Positions 43,532 through 54,900 of a DNA stretch of 64,000 bases are shown here, in pieces. Where the stretch lies: positions 25,952,001-26,016,000 of the forward strand of contig JARKIP010000011.1 of NCBI GenBank assembly GCA_029990175.1, written 5' to 3'. This DNA is from Petunia secreta. Its lineage: Eukaryota > Streptophyta > Magnoliopsida > Solanales > Solanaceae. Position 1 is the first letter of the stretch. Every line of letters begins with the position of its first letter. The position numbers were made by a program, and so were the translations under genes. The notes under the pieces are model-generated. The model worked only from the letters and a program-made list of their open reading frames with translations. It searched no databases and was not told the origin of the DNA.

Positions 43532-43935
43532 GAAGTTGAAGTGGCAAGTCAGGTATATGGTTACATAGGTTCTTACTACACTGCAACTATTGTGGCACCT
43601 ACTGTTAGTTCTTCCATTGGGCTTACTTACAAAGTAAAGTACAAGACTCTATTAAAAGATGATGAGTCTGATCTATTAGAGGAAACTATCCCAGCCAACC
43701 AGGTCCGTCCAGTGCCTCCTGAACAAAAATTTTCAGAAATTCACAGCTTTCATGTGTTTGACATAATTGATGTATTTGCTAATGATGGCTGGTGGTTTGG
43801 GTTTATATGTGAAATAAGTGGACAAGACTATTACGTCTACTTCCCTACAACTGGGGATAAAGTCGCATATATCATGCTGACGTGTTAAGGTTTCATCAAG
43901 AATGGTATAATGGCAAGTGGATTTCTTCCTAGGAA
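43532..43935 (+). pseudogene. Agenet-domain gene copy A, 3' piece
   Basis: After the GTGAT target duplication (43527-43531) the frame resumes with EVEVASQVYGYIGSYYTATIV, YKVKYKTLLKDDESDLLEE, VFDIIDVFANDGWWFGFI and YYVYFPTTGDKVAY. Two Agenet (Tudor-like) domains are recognisable. Near 43865 a small length change relative to copy B shifts the frame, so it ends MLTC at 43888, about 20 residues early; homologous sequence goes on to about 43935. Copy A is thus broken twice: by insertion and by frameshift. Confidence 0.87.
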
Positions 43936-46705
43936 GGGGAAGTACTGTTTTTGGATTCAAGAAATATTTCCAAGTTTTTTCAAGAATTTATTGTGTTTAT
44001 AGATAGGGAGTTGTTTTTTCATTCATTAGTTGAATAATTCATATAGTTCTTCATCTAGTTATGTATTCCGGATATTATTTAGACGTAGTGTAATACTTGA
44101 AAGCGGCGTCATGTGCTAAATCAACGTCTCTATATGATATATTGGAAAAGTTCCACTCTCGGATTGATTTGGTATCTTTTAGCATCCAACTCTATGTATT
44201 TATCCAACACCTAGCTAGCGGATCTTTATTTGGAATGCTTGACAGTTTTTTTTTTTTTTTTCTCCTTTCAAATTGTATGAAATATTGTATCCCACAAGTA
44301 ATACGGAAAATACACGAATGGAAAGGTGTTTTGAACCCAACTGTAAAAGAAACTCACAGCATTTAAACACTCACTCTTATTAGATTTTGTCACTGCTTGA
44401 ACAAGCTTACAAACGTTAAAGGGAGGTGTTCCAACTTTAACATGAATAGTGTTCTGCCAAATAATGTACTACTAAAATGTTACAAGTGAAGCATCCGAGA
44501 TAAAGTATATGGCTAAAAGATTTCTCTAATTTCTTGACCAAGATATGCATGTGATGGTGATAGTGATGACACTATATCGTTCTTCTAAATTAGAGTTTGT
44601 TGTTATCAAGGATACAGCTAATAATTCTGAACTAAATAAAATTATTTTATATCTTTGGATGGAATTTCTTATTCCGACATAGGCAATCTCGAGGTTATTT
44701 ATATTACTATTTTGATTTTATTGTTATGCCCCCCCCCCCCCCCCCCCCAAAGTTAGAATAACATTCTCGGGATAAAACAACCAAATGACATATAATTATA
44801 CAATTGGCCATAAAAAATATTGAACATGATAAATAAAAAATTGCCAATCCCACTAAAATCCCAAGTTATGCGGACTCATTCTAGGAGAAGAGATGGGTTA
44901 TAAACCAATTGCAGTTCCAACATGTAAGGCGTGCTATTATATTGCAGCCTTCATGGAGCATGTTTCACTTTTCTAAGGTGCCAACCCAACCACGAACAAT
45001 TTTTTACATTCAGAGTTCTTTCACAGGGGATAGTCCATATCAACGTTTTTTAACCAGCAATATGCAGGGGATTTCAGTCGTTTATAAAGGCATAATATAC
45101 CTAGGTAACTCAAAGATGACTCTATTCCCTGTGATTCTTTTCTTGTAGAAATATTTTAAATTTTCTACAATCTGTCAATGCGCGAATAGAAGTGGCCGAC
45201 GAATTAAGTTAAAAATGTACTATGTTTCAGGAACAGTATTTTACCTTACTGAACAAATTATGAAATTAAAATTTATTAAACCGTAAAATTGAAAATTGGA
45301 ATATCCAATTCCAGTCATTCAAGAAAACCAAAAGAAAATTACTCTACTTTTTATTACTGTAGTTGGCATAAGTTCAGCGTACTATGAATTTTAATTTTTA
45401 TAGAAAGTGAATATTGAAGGTCTCTCTCTTCAGCAGGTTATTACTCAATGGTGGAAGAGGTGTCATTATATTATCATGCGCTACCAATTAAGTATAATTC
45501 TATGGAAGAAAAGGAACACTTGTAGACATTGTGGTAAGGTGTCTCTGAAATATGCATACTTTGTGGATGCTCCTTCACAAAGTATGCATTCCACCTCACT
45601 ACTGGCAAAATATAAGCCAAGATTGCATGCCCCCCTACGGGTTGGGTAAAGTGTAATTGCCTGGGCAGATTTTCCAGCTTAGAGCTTAGACGAGACTTGC
45701 TCACGTTCTCATAAGGGGGTCTCTGCAATCAAATAACAGTATGAATTGAAGGAACACATTAGAGGTCTTTCACAAAGAGTTCTAAAATTTCTAATCGTTA
45801 GTCATATGTGTATTCATATTTATTATAGGCAGTATTATTTCAACTTATTATATTTTTCACAATGTGTGGTAGTAGCACTTCGTGATCAATCTATATATTG
45901 TGCAAAATATATAAGGAGGAATTAATGCTAGGCATCGACTTTCAAGTTATAATTTCCTTTTTGTAAAAACTTGGTTTGTTGGATTAATATTAATAAAATT
46001 AGTGATTAGCCAATTTAATTTTGGACATCCTAAGTGAGTTATATCCACCGTTTCAAAATTAATTGAGAAATAACCAAAAATTCACGTACGCACTTACATT
46101 TCATTAGCGATAGCAAACACCCCTGACAAGTCTCAGCATTTATACTGAGACTTTGAACTAATATATTCAATGTCCCATTATTTTATACTGTGATTCATAT
46201 TCAATGTACCTGGAGCTTTATAAAATCTCATTATTTTATACTGGAACTTTAAACTAACATGTTTAAGGACGTTGAACTAATATGTTCAAGTCCCAGTATT
46301 TTATACTGGGATTAGTGTTTAAGTGATCCTAGTATTTTATACTGGGACTTGTCCGAAACTGACTAGTTTTCAAACAGTTTTGTACCGTTGGCTAGTATTC
46401 AATTAGCGTGGTGCAAACAAGCTACGGGACTAAATTTTTACATGACCTTTGCCTTTAAAAAAAAAAACTTCCTAATGATTTATAGGAAAGTAAAAAAAGG
46501 AAAATGAAAACTAGAATTTTTCCTGTTTCCTTTTCCTAGTTATTCAAGGAAACTTGAAGAAAACTGAAAACAAAGCCTGAAAACAAAGCCTATTCCCAGT
46601 TACAAAAGGAAAACAAATTTCCTTCCTATAAATTCACTTACAAAGCCACGAAGTTCATCACTTTTCTTTCAACTAAATCAATATTCTCTACGCTAAAGAA
46701 ACACA
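43936..46705. repeat. Tandem-duplication flanks: 3' region of Agenet copy A and 5' region of copy B
   Basis: 43936-44200 matches 47240-47480, and 44880-45140 matches 48150-48385, so the downstream flank of copy A is duplicated behind copy B. 45165-45350 resembles 30795-30995 (promoter of copy A). About 45400-46440 has no counterpart at copy A and contains repeats such as CCCAGTATTTTATACTGGGA near 46300. A C20 run is at 44729-44748. No convincing gene. Confidence 0.7.
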
Positions 46706-47239
46706 ATGGCGTCAACCATAGCATACAATAGTTTAGAGAAACGCCAATTAAGAATGGCAATGATCTCAGAGGAAATAAAAGCATTAGCATTCAAGAAACA
46801 ACAAAAAAGTAAAGTGTTTCAAAAAGGTGATGAAGTTGAAGTGGCAAGTAAACAACTTGGTTTTATAGGTTCGTATTACACTGCAACTATTGTTAATTCT
46901 TCGAATGGCTTTACTTACAAAGTCAAGTACAAGACTTTGTTAAAAGATGATGAGACTGATTTACTAGAGGAAATTGTCCATGCCAACCAGATCCGTCCAA
47001 TGCCTCCTGAACAAGAAAATTTTTCAGAAAATTACATCTTTCATGTATATGATATAGTTGATGTATTTGCTAATGATGGCTGGTGGTTTGGGTTTATATG
47101 TGAGATAAGTGGACAAGACTACTATGTCTACTTCCCTACCACGGGTGATAAAGTTGCATACCCGGCTGATGTATTGAGGTTTCATCAAGAATGGTATAAT
47201 GGCAAGTGGATTTCTACCAAGAAAAGGGTGGATTTGTGA
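46706..47239 (+). CDS. Agenet (Tudor-like) domain protein, copy B, intact
   Basis: A single-exon frame of 177 residues starting MASTIAYNSLEKRQLRMAM. Residues 1-40 are helical and charged. Agenet domain 1 is about 41-105 (KGDEVEVASKQLGFIGSYY, YKVKYKTLLKDDETDLLEE), domain 2 about 112-172 (FHVYDIVDVFANDGWWFGFI, YYVYFPTTGDKVAYPADVL, FHQEWYNGKWI). Pairs of Agenet domains occur in plant chromatin-linked proteins and bind histone tails or peptides in some family members; this short form has no other domain. A TATAAAT box lies at 46627-46633, about 75 bp upstream. Copy A next door is destroyed, so this is the working copy of the pair. Confidence 0.87.
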   Translation: MASTIAYNSLEKRQLRMAMISEEIKALAFKKQQKSKVFQKGDEVEVASKQLGFIGSYYTATIVNSSNGFTYKVKYKTLLKDDETDLLEEIVHANQIRPMPPEQENFSENYIFHVYDIVDVFANDGWWFGFICEISGQDYYVYFPTTGDKVAYPADVLRFHQEWYNGKWISTKKRVDL

Positions 47240-48919
47240 CTTATACTAATGTAGTTTGCAAGAAAAGTTTAATAGTTTTTCAAGAATTTATTGTGTTTAG
47301 AGGGTTGTTTTTATTCATCAGTCGAATGCTTCATATAGCTGTTCATCTAGTCATGTATTCCGATTTTATTTAGATATTGTGTAATACTTGAAAGCAGCAT
47401 TATTGCTAAATCAATCTCTTTATGACATATTGTGAAAGTACGACTCCAAATCTCCAGATTGTTTTGGTATTTGGTACCTTTTAGCATCCAACTGTAAGAA
47501 TTCATTTATCACCTAGCTAGAGGATCTATATTTGGAATGATTGCAGAATATACTATCACACATGCAATATGGAAATTTTAATATTTTATTGTTGACTTGA
47601 AATATAACATGAATGGAAAGGTATTTTGAACCCCCCTCTCTCAACTCAAAAGCTCACAGCATTTAAATTCTTCTCCTATTAGAATTTTTACTCTTGAACA
47701 AGCTTACAAATGTTAAAGGCAAGTGTCGAACTTTAGCTTGAATAATGTTCTTCTCAATAATGTACTACTAGAACGTTCAAGTGAAGCAGCTGGTATAAAG
47801 TACATTGCTATAAGATCTATTTAATTTCTTGGCCGAGATCTTCATGCGATGGTTACGCTGATGACAATATATCATTCTTTTAAGGCTTGTTTGGTATCAT
47901 GGATACGAATAATAATCCCAAGATAAACATAAAATTATTCTATTTTGTTTGGATGAAATTTCTTATTCCAGCAAAGGTAATAGGTTATTTATACAACAAT
48001 TATGGTTTTATTCTTATGCCGCTCAATGTAGGATAACAATCTAGGGATACTAACAACCAAATGGCTGATAATTATATAATGGGCCATAAAAAATTTGAAC
48101 ATGATAAGAAAAACCAAGCACACTAAATCACACGTTACGCGAACTCATTCTAGGAGAAGAGATGGGTGATAGACAAATTCCAGTTCCATTACAGGCAAGG
48201 CATGCTATTGCAGCCTTCATGGAGCATGGTGCACTTTTATAACGTACCAACCCAAACTACAAACAATGACAACAATTTTTTTATATTCAGAGTTCTTTCA
48301 CAGGGGATAGTCCATATCAACATTTTTTAACCAGGCAATATGCAGGGGTTTTATGGTCGTTACAAAGGCATATACATAGGTAACCCAACCCCTTCCCCCT
48401 CCAATCTCTCTCCCCCCCCCCCCCCCCCCCCCCCCCTTTTCCCGCCCCAACCATAAAAATAGGAAAACTGAAGGATATCTAAAGTAGGAGCACCAAAACA
48501 ATAAATCTTATGCTAATGCATTCATCTTCGCTCTTCTCAAGCTACAGTTACTCTTCCATGGCCATAGCCTGAAGCTCTCCTCATCCAAATGCTTCTTGTC
48601 TATACCAACTGATTAGCTGTCTGCTTAGCGCGACAACATGGACACAGCAGAAGTTGCTCAGATGGGGCCAGACCATTCAGTCTGCAGTGCCAGCTCCAGA
48701 CATGTAGTTCTTTTAACTTAGCATTGTAGTAAAGAAACAAATAATAAAATAGCACTAGTACAGATTCACTGTTTCTGCTGCAACCGACTACAGACAGTTC
48801 TGAACCATTTGCGAAAGTTAACCACACCCCTGAAACAGACACTAATAGACCATTTGAATTTTGAGGCATGTTGGAAAGATCCGATGTCACCTATCAGGCA
48901 AGAAACAGAGGCAACAAAG
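47240..48919. other. Spacer between Agenet copy B and the NUP85 gene end
   Basis: 47240-48385 is the duplicated 3' flank described for copy A. A C25 run is at 48412-48436. From about 48500 the sequence may be 3' UTR of the minus-strand NUP85 gene. No gene seen. Confidence 0.6.
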
Positions 48920-51900
48920 TTACTCTTCAAGGATTGCACGACCTAGGTTAGTGGCAAGCGCCAGTCTGGCAGAGCCTAAGGCATCAGATGGCAAATCAGC
49001 TTCAACAAAGTCTGGCCTCAATCTTGCCATGGACAACTCTTGCAGTTTATTCAAGAGAAGCTGAGTTTGGGAGACATTAAGCAAAGGTCGCTCTTGCCAG
49101 TTTAACAATTTCAACTGCACATGAAGAAAGAAGGAAAAAGGAATGATGTCAAAGACGAAACATGCGTCAGCTATTAATAAACATAAACACAAATATTTTT
49201 TAATAAGAAACAACAAAAAATAAGACCACACGCCAGGTAGGGGGCGAACCTACTAAACATAAATATCTGAAAGCATGTTCAACTTTTGGACCTGAATTAA
49301 ATAAAAAGATTGCTACCCCTATCACCACATGTAACATTTTCCAACCTACTGCGGGTAAACTGTCGTTTGAATGACTTTAGCACAAATTGTCGCACAATAT
49401 AATACTTTAGCTTTTCTAACTTGATATGAACAGAGTCCCGTGTTTTAAGCCACAAGGAATAGGAGCATTAATGCATTATCAACAGAACCAAAACATGAAT
49501 AGAGCATAGGAAACATCTGAGAGGGGACTAACTACTACTCCCTCTATCCCATTTTGTTTGTCATAGTTACTGTTTCGATAGTCAAACTTCTTAAATTTGA
49601 CCGTAGATTAGGATATTAAATCTTTAACTTTTCTTAAATAAAATTTACATATTTGAAAAGTACTATAAGTCACAATAAATTACAACTCAAAATATTTAAA
49701 AATATATATAAAGATTGCGGTCAAAGATAAACTCGTTTGACCCTCGAAATCTGAACTACGACAAACAAAGTGGGACGGAGGGAGTATCATACAACCAGAA
49801 TGAGGCATTGTTACACCTTTGGAGATTCACAAGCATTGCAGATTCCAATCATTAACGCCATTTCCTTTACCGACAACTTTTCTTGCCTCTAGAAGCCAAC
49901 ATATTATATAACAACTACCAACATTAGCGGCCAGACATCCATATAAAGATGGGATATCAAATCTAATTTCTTTTAGCTACGAGGTTCCTACCTTGCAGCT
50001 CTGACCTATTTGGCACAAAGGCTATGACTTCGAAAAGGAAAAAAAGTTCAACCAGACAATTGGGACGAACTAGATGCAATAGACAGAGGAAGTACTCACT
50101 GAATCACAGAGAAGAGGCAGCCAAAAGCGTTGAGGCGTGGATGGATTTCTCATAAGCTGCACAGTAGAAAACAAATAAGGTGCGTCAGAGGAGGTATAGG
50201 AAGAGGCTTTTCTGGTAATAAATATACAGACACCTATCCTGACAACTATTTCAGCTGAAACTAAAGAACATACAGGCTGCCAGGTTTCACTAACAGATTT
50301 ATGTTAATTAATTCAGTTTCTTATGCCAACCACTTAAATGTGAATCTTAAATCTTATAAATCAACAAGGCCCAGATCCCAAATGCAAAATTTTATCCACC
50401 GACAAAAAGAAAAAAATATCATCCTTCCAATGTCAATCTGCATTATTATTAAAGGCTGTCGAACATACAGCGACAAGAGCTTCAGCTGCATTACGAGCAG
50501 CATCGGTGGGTGCATCACCATGAACCTGCAGAAGGGATCTCCTAAAATCCCTGTACCTGTGCAGCAGTAAAGATAAAAAGGTTCAAAGATTGAAACGCTT
50601 CGAAAACATATTTACTGGTAACATCCATGATCCAAAATGAGTTGAGCATTAAGCAATTACTTGTTCAGAAACTCAAGACCGCCAGCAGTTCTAGACTCAG
50701 AACCCAGTATCTCTATGAGACCTTCCCATCGCTGCAAGGGAAGAATAGGAGAATGATAAAAAAGAATTAAAACAGCTAATTCTATGAAAAAAGGATGATG
50801 ATTTAAAGACAAAATATTAGACTTCGATTAGAAGCAAATATCCTTAGACAGCAACCATATCCATGATATGTTTCGTTTGATGAAGTCTAGCAGAGATGAC
50901 AAATGGACCTTCGATCTAGTGAGAACTTGCTCAAGACCACATGAGGAGACAACAACCCATTTATTCCACCACATAATATCAGGGCCTAACCAGTGTTATC
51001 AAAGGTGAAAATCACAGAAAAGCGCTAAGACCCATTAGGGCTTTAACTGCAAATAAAGTGGGGGCTTCAATTAAGAAAGGCGCAATTAAAGAAAATCCCA
51101 AATATGTACTGTCTAAGACTAATAATTATAAGCATGGATAACAAATATATGGACAAAGAAAATAAATAAATAAATAAAAGGATACTCGGTAAAATGCAAT
51201 ATTAATTGCTTAGTGTTGTCTTTTTAAGATAACACATATTGGCAAGGGCCAAGGAGAAGTACGCCTTAGGCCTTGAGAACACTGGAGCGCCCACTAAGCA
51301 ACGCGAAGCGCTTAGCATGATTTGTGCCTCGGTGTCAGGTTTAAGCGCGCTTTATGCAAGCATTAACAACACTGGGCCTAACATTGTGCAACCCAAAAAT
51401 ATGAATGTGTATGATAAGAAATGGATTTTGGGCCTAAATCAACCCCAACACCTAGCTCAAAAGGTGAGGATTTCCCAAGACCATATAAGAAGACAATCCA
51501 TTTACTCCAACAATGTGGGACACTTAACAGGGGAACCAATTTTACCCTATTCAACTAGATCAGCCCACAAGGCATTTCTTTGGCCACTATCCATTTGCTT
51601 CTCCTTTTTCTTTTCATTGCGCAACCCCCCCCCCCCCTCCCCACACACACACACACACACACACAGAAAAAAGGGTAAGGAATTGGGGCTGGATTCGTTT
51701 AACCCCACAGGTCAGATCCTGAGAAGAAACAAACCAGCTTAGCAAGATTGGACTTCTACCATTTCTCTGTCTCCAACACTACATGAATCACATCTAAAGA
51801 ACATCCAGGGCTTCACCATCTTCTACTACGGAACCTTAAGCTCAGCTCAAGCAAGCAAAATAAGCCAGGACAAGCTTGTCCACCATCTATAGATTGCACG

Positions 51901-54900
51901 TGGTGTAGCAAGGTTTAGCATAAGAAAAGTTATAAATTTCTTCCAGACTTCAATATCACCCATCAGATAGCATGCTCGTCATTATGCACATACTTGGATA
52001 AATGGAAATACAGAATATGTATAATATGCCTGCAAATTACCTATGTTGCTCGGATCCTCCGAAAATGTTACTGGGTGTGTGTCGGATCCTCCAAAAGTAG
52101 AGCATTTTTGGAGGATCCGACATGGGTGCGACAGCATTTTGGAGGATCCAAGCAACATAGCAAATTACTTAAAGTAGTTAAACTGTCACACTAAAGAAAG
52201 TATTCCTTTCAGAGAAAATAAATGAGACGGACAGCATACATAGCATACAAAAGATGCAATTTTGAAAAATGGATATAACAAAAATATTAAAAGAAAAATG
52301 CAAGAAGGCGCTCAACCACTATAGCTCAGTATAGTGTAATACCAACCTTGAATCCTTCATCAGAAACCGACTTCCCCACGAAATCAAATAATTGCTTGGC
52401 AATTCTGTTTAAACGAAATTCATCTCGAGCTTGCTGCAGCCAAAAGACACCACAGCCTTTCCTCCCATGTTTCCAGTGATGCACACCAGCAATCTAATAA
52501 AAAATACAAAATAAAAGACAAAAATGAAGCACTATATGTTTGAACTTTGAAGTAATCACAAAATTCAAATAGAAGCCATCATCAGACTACCTATATTAAT
52601 GTGCTTAAGAAAGTAAATGCACCTTAGAAATGTAAGATAGTCAATATGAATAATATCATAACATACCCTCATAATGTTTGAACTTATGGTGTCAAGTTCA
52701 TTCAGACGGCAGATCTCTAAACTCTGTATAGAAAAGCAATTTTAACCAAGAGATCATCAATAAGGAACCACTAGTTTGAAAAGAATATAAGAGGCTGTAG
52801 AGCAAGATATTTGAGAGGAAAATCATGAGCTAGATGAACCAAAAGAAAAGTCACCCTCGAAGTTGTACCTTTAACAAAACTTGACTATGCTGTGCAGGCT
52901 GCTTGTACAGCAAACTCTCCAATAATCCAATCCCTTGTTTTATACATGAAGTTAAGTATATTGGAGCAATCTGGAGGAAAGTTAACAGAAAGATCCTAAA
53001 CACGTGAGTAGAAAATCCAAAATTATGCAGATTGAGCATCCAGTAAACAGGTTCAACAAAAGCAGCATATATAATTCCATGATGAATCAAAACCATGTAC
53101 GGGAATAAATAGGACAACTCTCCAGCATCTAGATAACCATTGTAACTTCAAGGTCCACCTGTGGTCTTATAGGTTGTCTCCAATCCAGAAAAATCAAAAG
53201 ATTCACTTTACCATACTTTTTGGGGGGACACAAACTGTACCTATTGAATCTCTCATGGTTTTAATTAACCTTTTCATAGAGTTAAAGCTGAACCGTACAC
53301 ATGTATGGTTTTAATTAACCTTTTATAGTAATAGTACATAAATACAAGTATATCATGCATTCATTTACTCAAGCTTGAGCCCACACATACTTGCCATGTC
53401 AATGCATGAGAAGACAGAACTTGCGCATAGACAAGTCTATGAAGTTCTTCGATGCTCATTCCTCCCAGTTTGGACTGCTCTTCATGCAACAGAATTTCTG
53501 CATGAGTGCTCCCAGCTGTCAGCAACTCTACAGCATGTGCCATCATCCTTGACAGATGAAGAAAAGGACATGTATCAGACGGGCGAGACAGACAACAAAA
53601 TGCTCAAGTGCTCAACCCACCCAAAAGCTACACAGAGAAAGAAGGTTCACAAACCAGGGGCCAAATGATCTTGAGCACTCCGCTAGAACAACCTGAACCA
53701 ATAGGGAATGCTCATGAGTTCAGCACTACCTAATACAACAATTCAAAAATAACAAACTGATGCTTAGTGTGGTTCACCTCAGTATTTTCTTCAAGAATTC
53801 CAAGTACAAGACCAAACAGCTTATGGGAACTAGACATAGGCTTTAATTGCATGCACTTCTGAGCTAAACTGTACATGCTCTCCAGACCCTACACCACAAA
53901 AAATAGAATGCATATTGTAAGCGCAAATGCAACACCAAGAGAATATTCTTACTCCCCTCTTTTGGATGATAGTGCAGCAAATAAGACACTAACCGAAGTA
54001 AAGGGCCTAACATACAAGAAATGGGATATAAAAAGCTCCATCCAGTTGAAAGTTGCATTTGATAGAACACTAGGATTTCCCAACATGATCTGGATCATAT
54101 TTTTCAGCCCTTCGCTAGTCTGCCGGTGATCACATTGAAGCCAGTAGGCACTGCAGTCCAGTTTAGTAATTTGCTCCCTCCACTTCTCCCAAGCCTAACA
54201 GGAAAAAGGCATCAAAAGTTGTCCAGTAAGGCCACTAATAGTGATCATTAGCAAAGTGCTAAATTACCTTCATGAAGTCAGGCTTGGTTTTGTAACACTC
54301 GCCTAAATTTTCTTCTCCCAGATTAGGGCGCATTCTAGGCATCTTGGTTATAAGAACAGCAACTGCTTCAACAAGTCCATTCTCTGTCTGTTAAGAGAAA
54401 AAACAAAAGTATAAAAAAGGAAAACAGGAAAGCCATATTACTAGTTCAGATCCTTTTTTTGGGGGCAGCAATCAAATAAATATTTTTCACAGCCGCAGTT
54501 CCCGGTGCTTCAGTCACCGCAGTTTCCTAGTGTTAATCCCATGATAATGTGATACTACTCACTGGAACTAAGAATTTAAATCTTCTCTCAACACAATCGT
54601 AGAGAGAGTCCTCTACCCAAATAGATTCATTACCTGTAAACAACTAACTTATATAGCGTCGGAGCTAAATAACAGAGGTGAACCGGTGTATAAGAAAGTG
54701 TCCTCTCAAGCTGTCAACTGTCAAGAGACAGCACATGCCAAGTAGAAGCTAAAAAGTACAATGTGACACAAAAAGAAAGAAAAAAATCGACTTTATCCTA
54801 AATGGCAGTGCTCCCAGTAACAAGAGTTCACAACTCAAGCAAAACAAGAAAAAAAAAATATCCATGACTAGGGCACAAAAGCTCTAAAAGACAACTCATT

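Noticed and set aside
44729..48436. C20 and C25 runs as possible biological signals
   Set aside because: Duplicate flank lacks the first run; long C runs are prone to slippage and sequencing error, so no function is claimed.
51239..51742. 167-residue frame in NUP85 intron 14
   Set aside because: Runs through the hAT-like MITE, a C run and an AC microsatellite; opposite to the gene and without family features.
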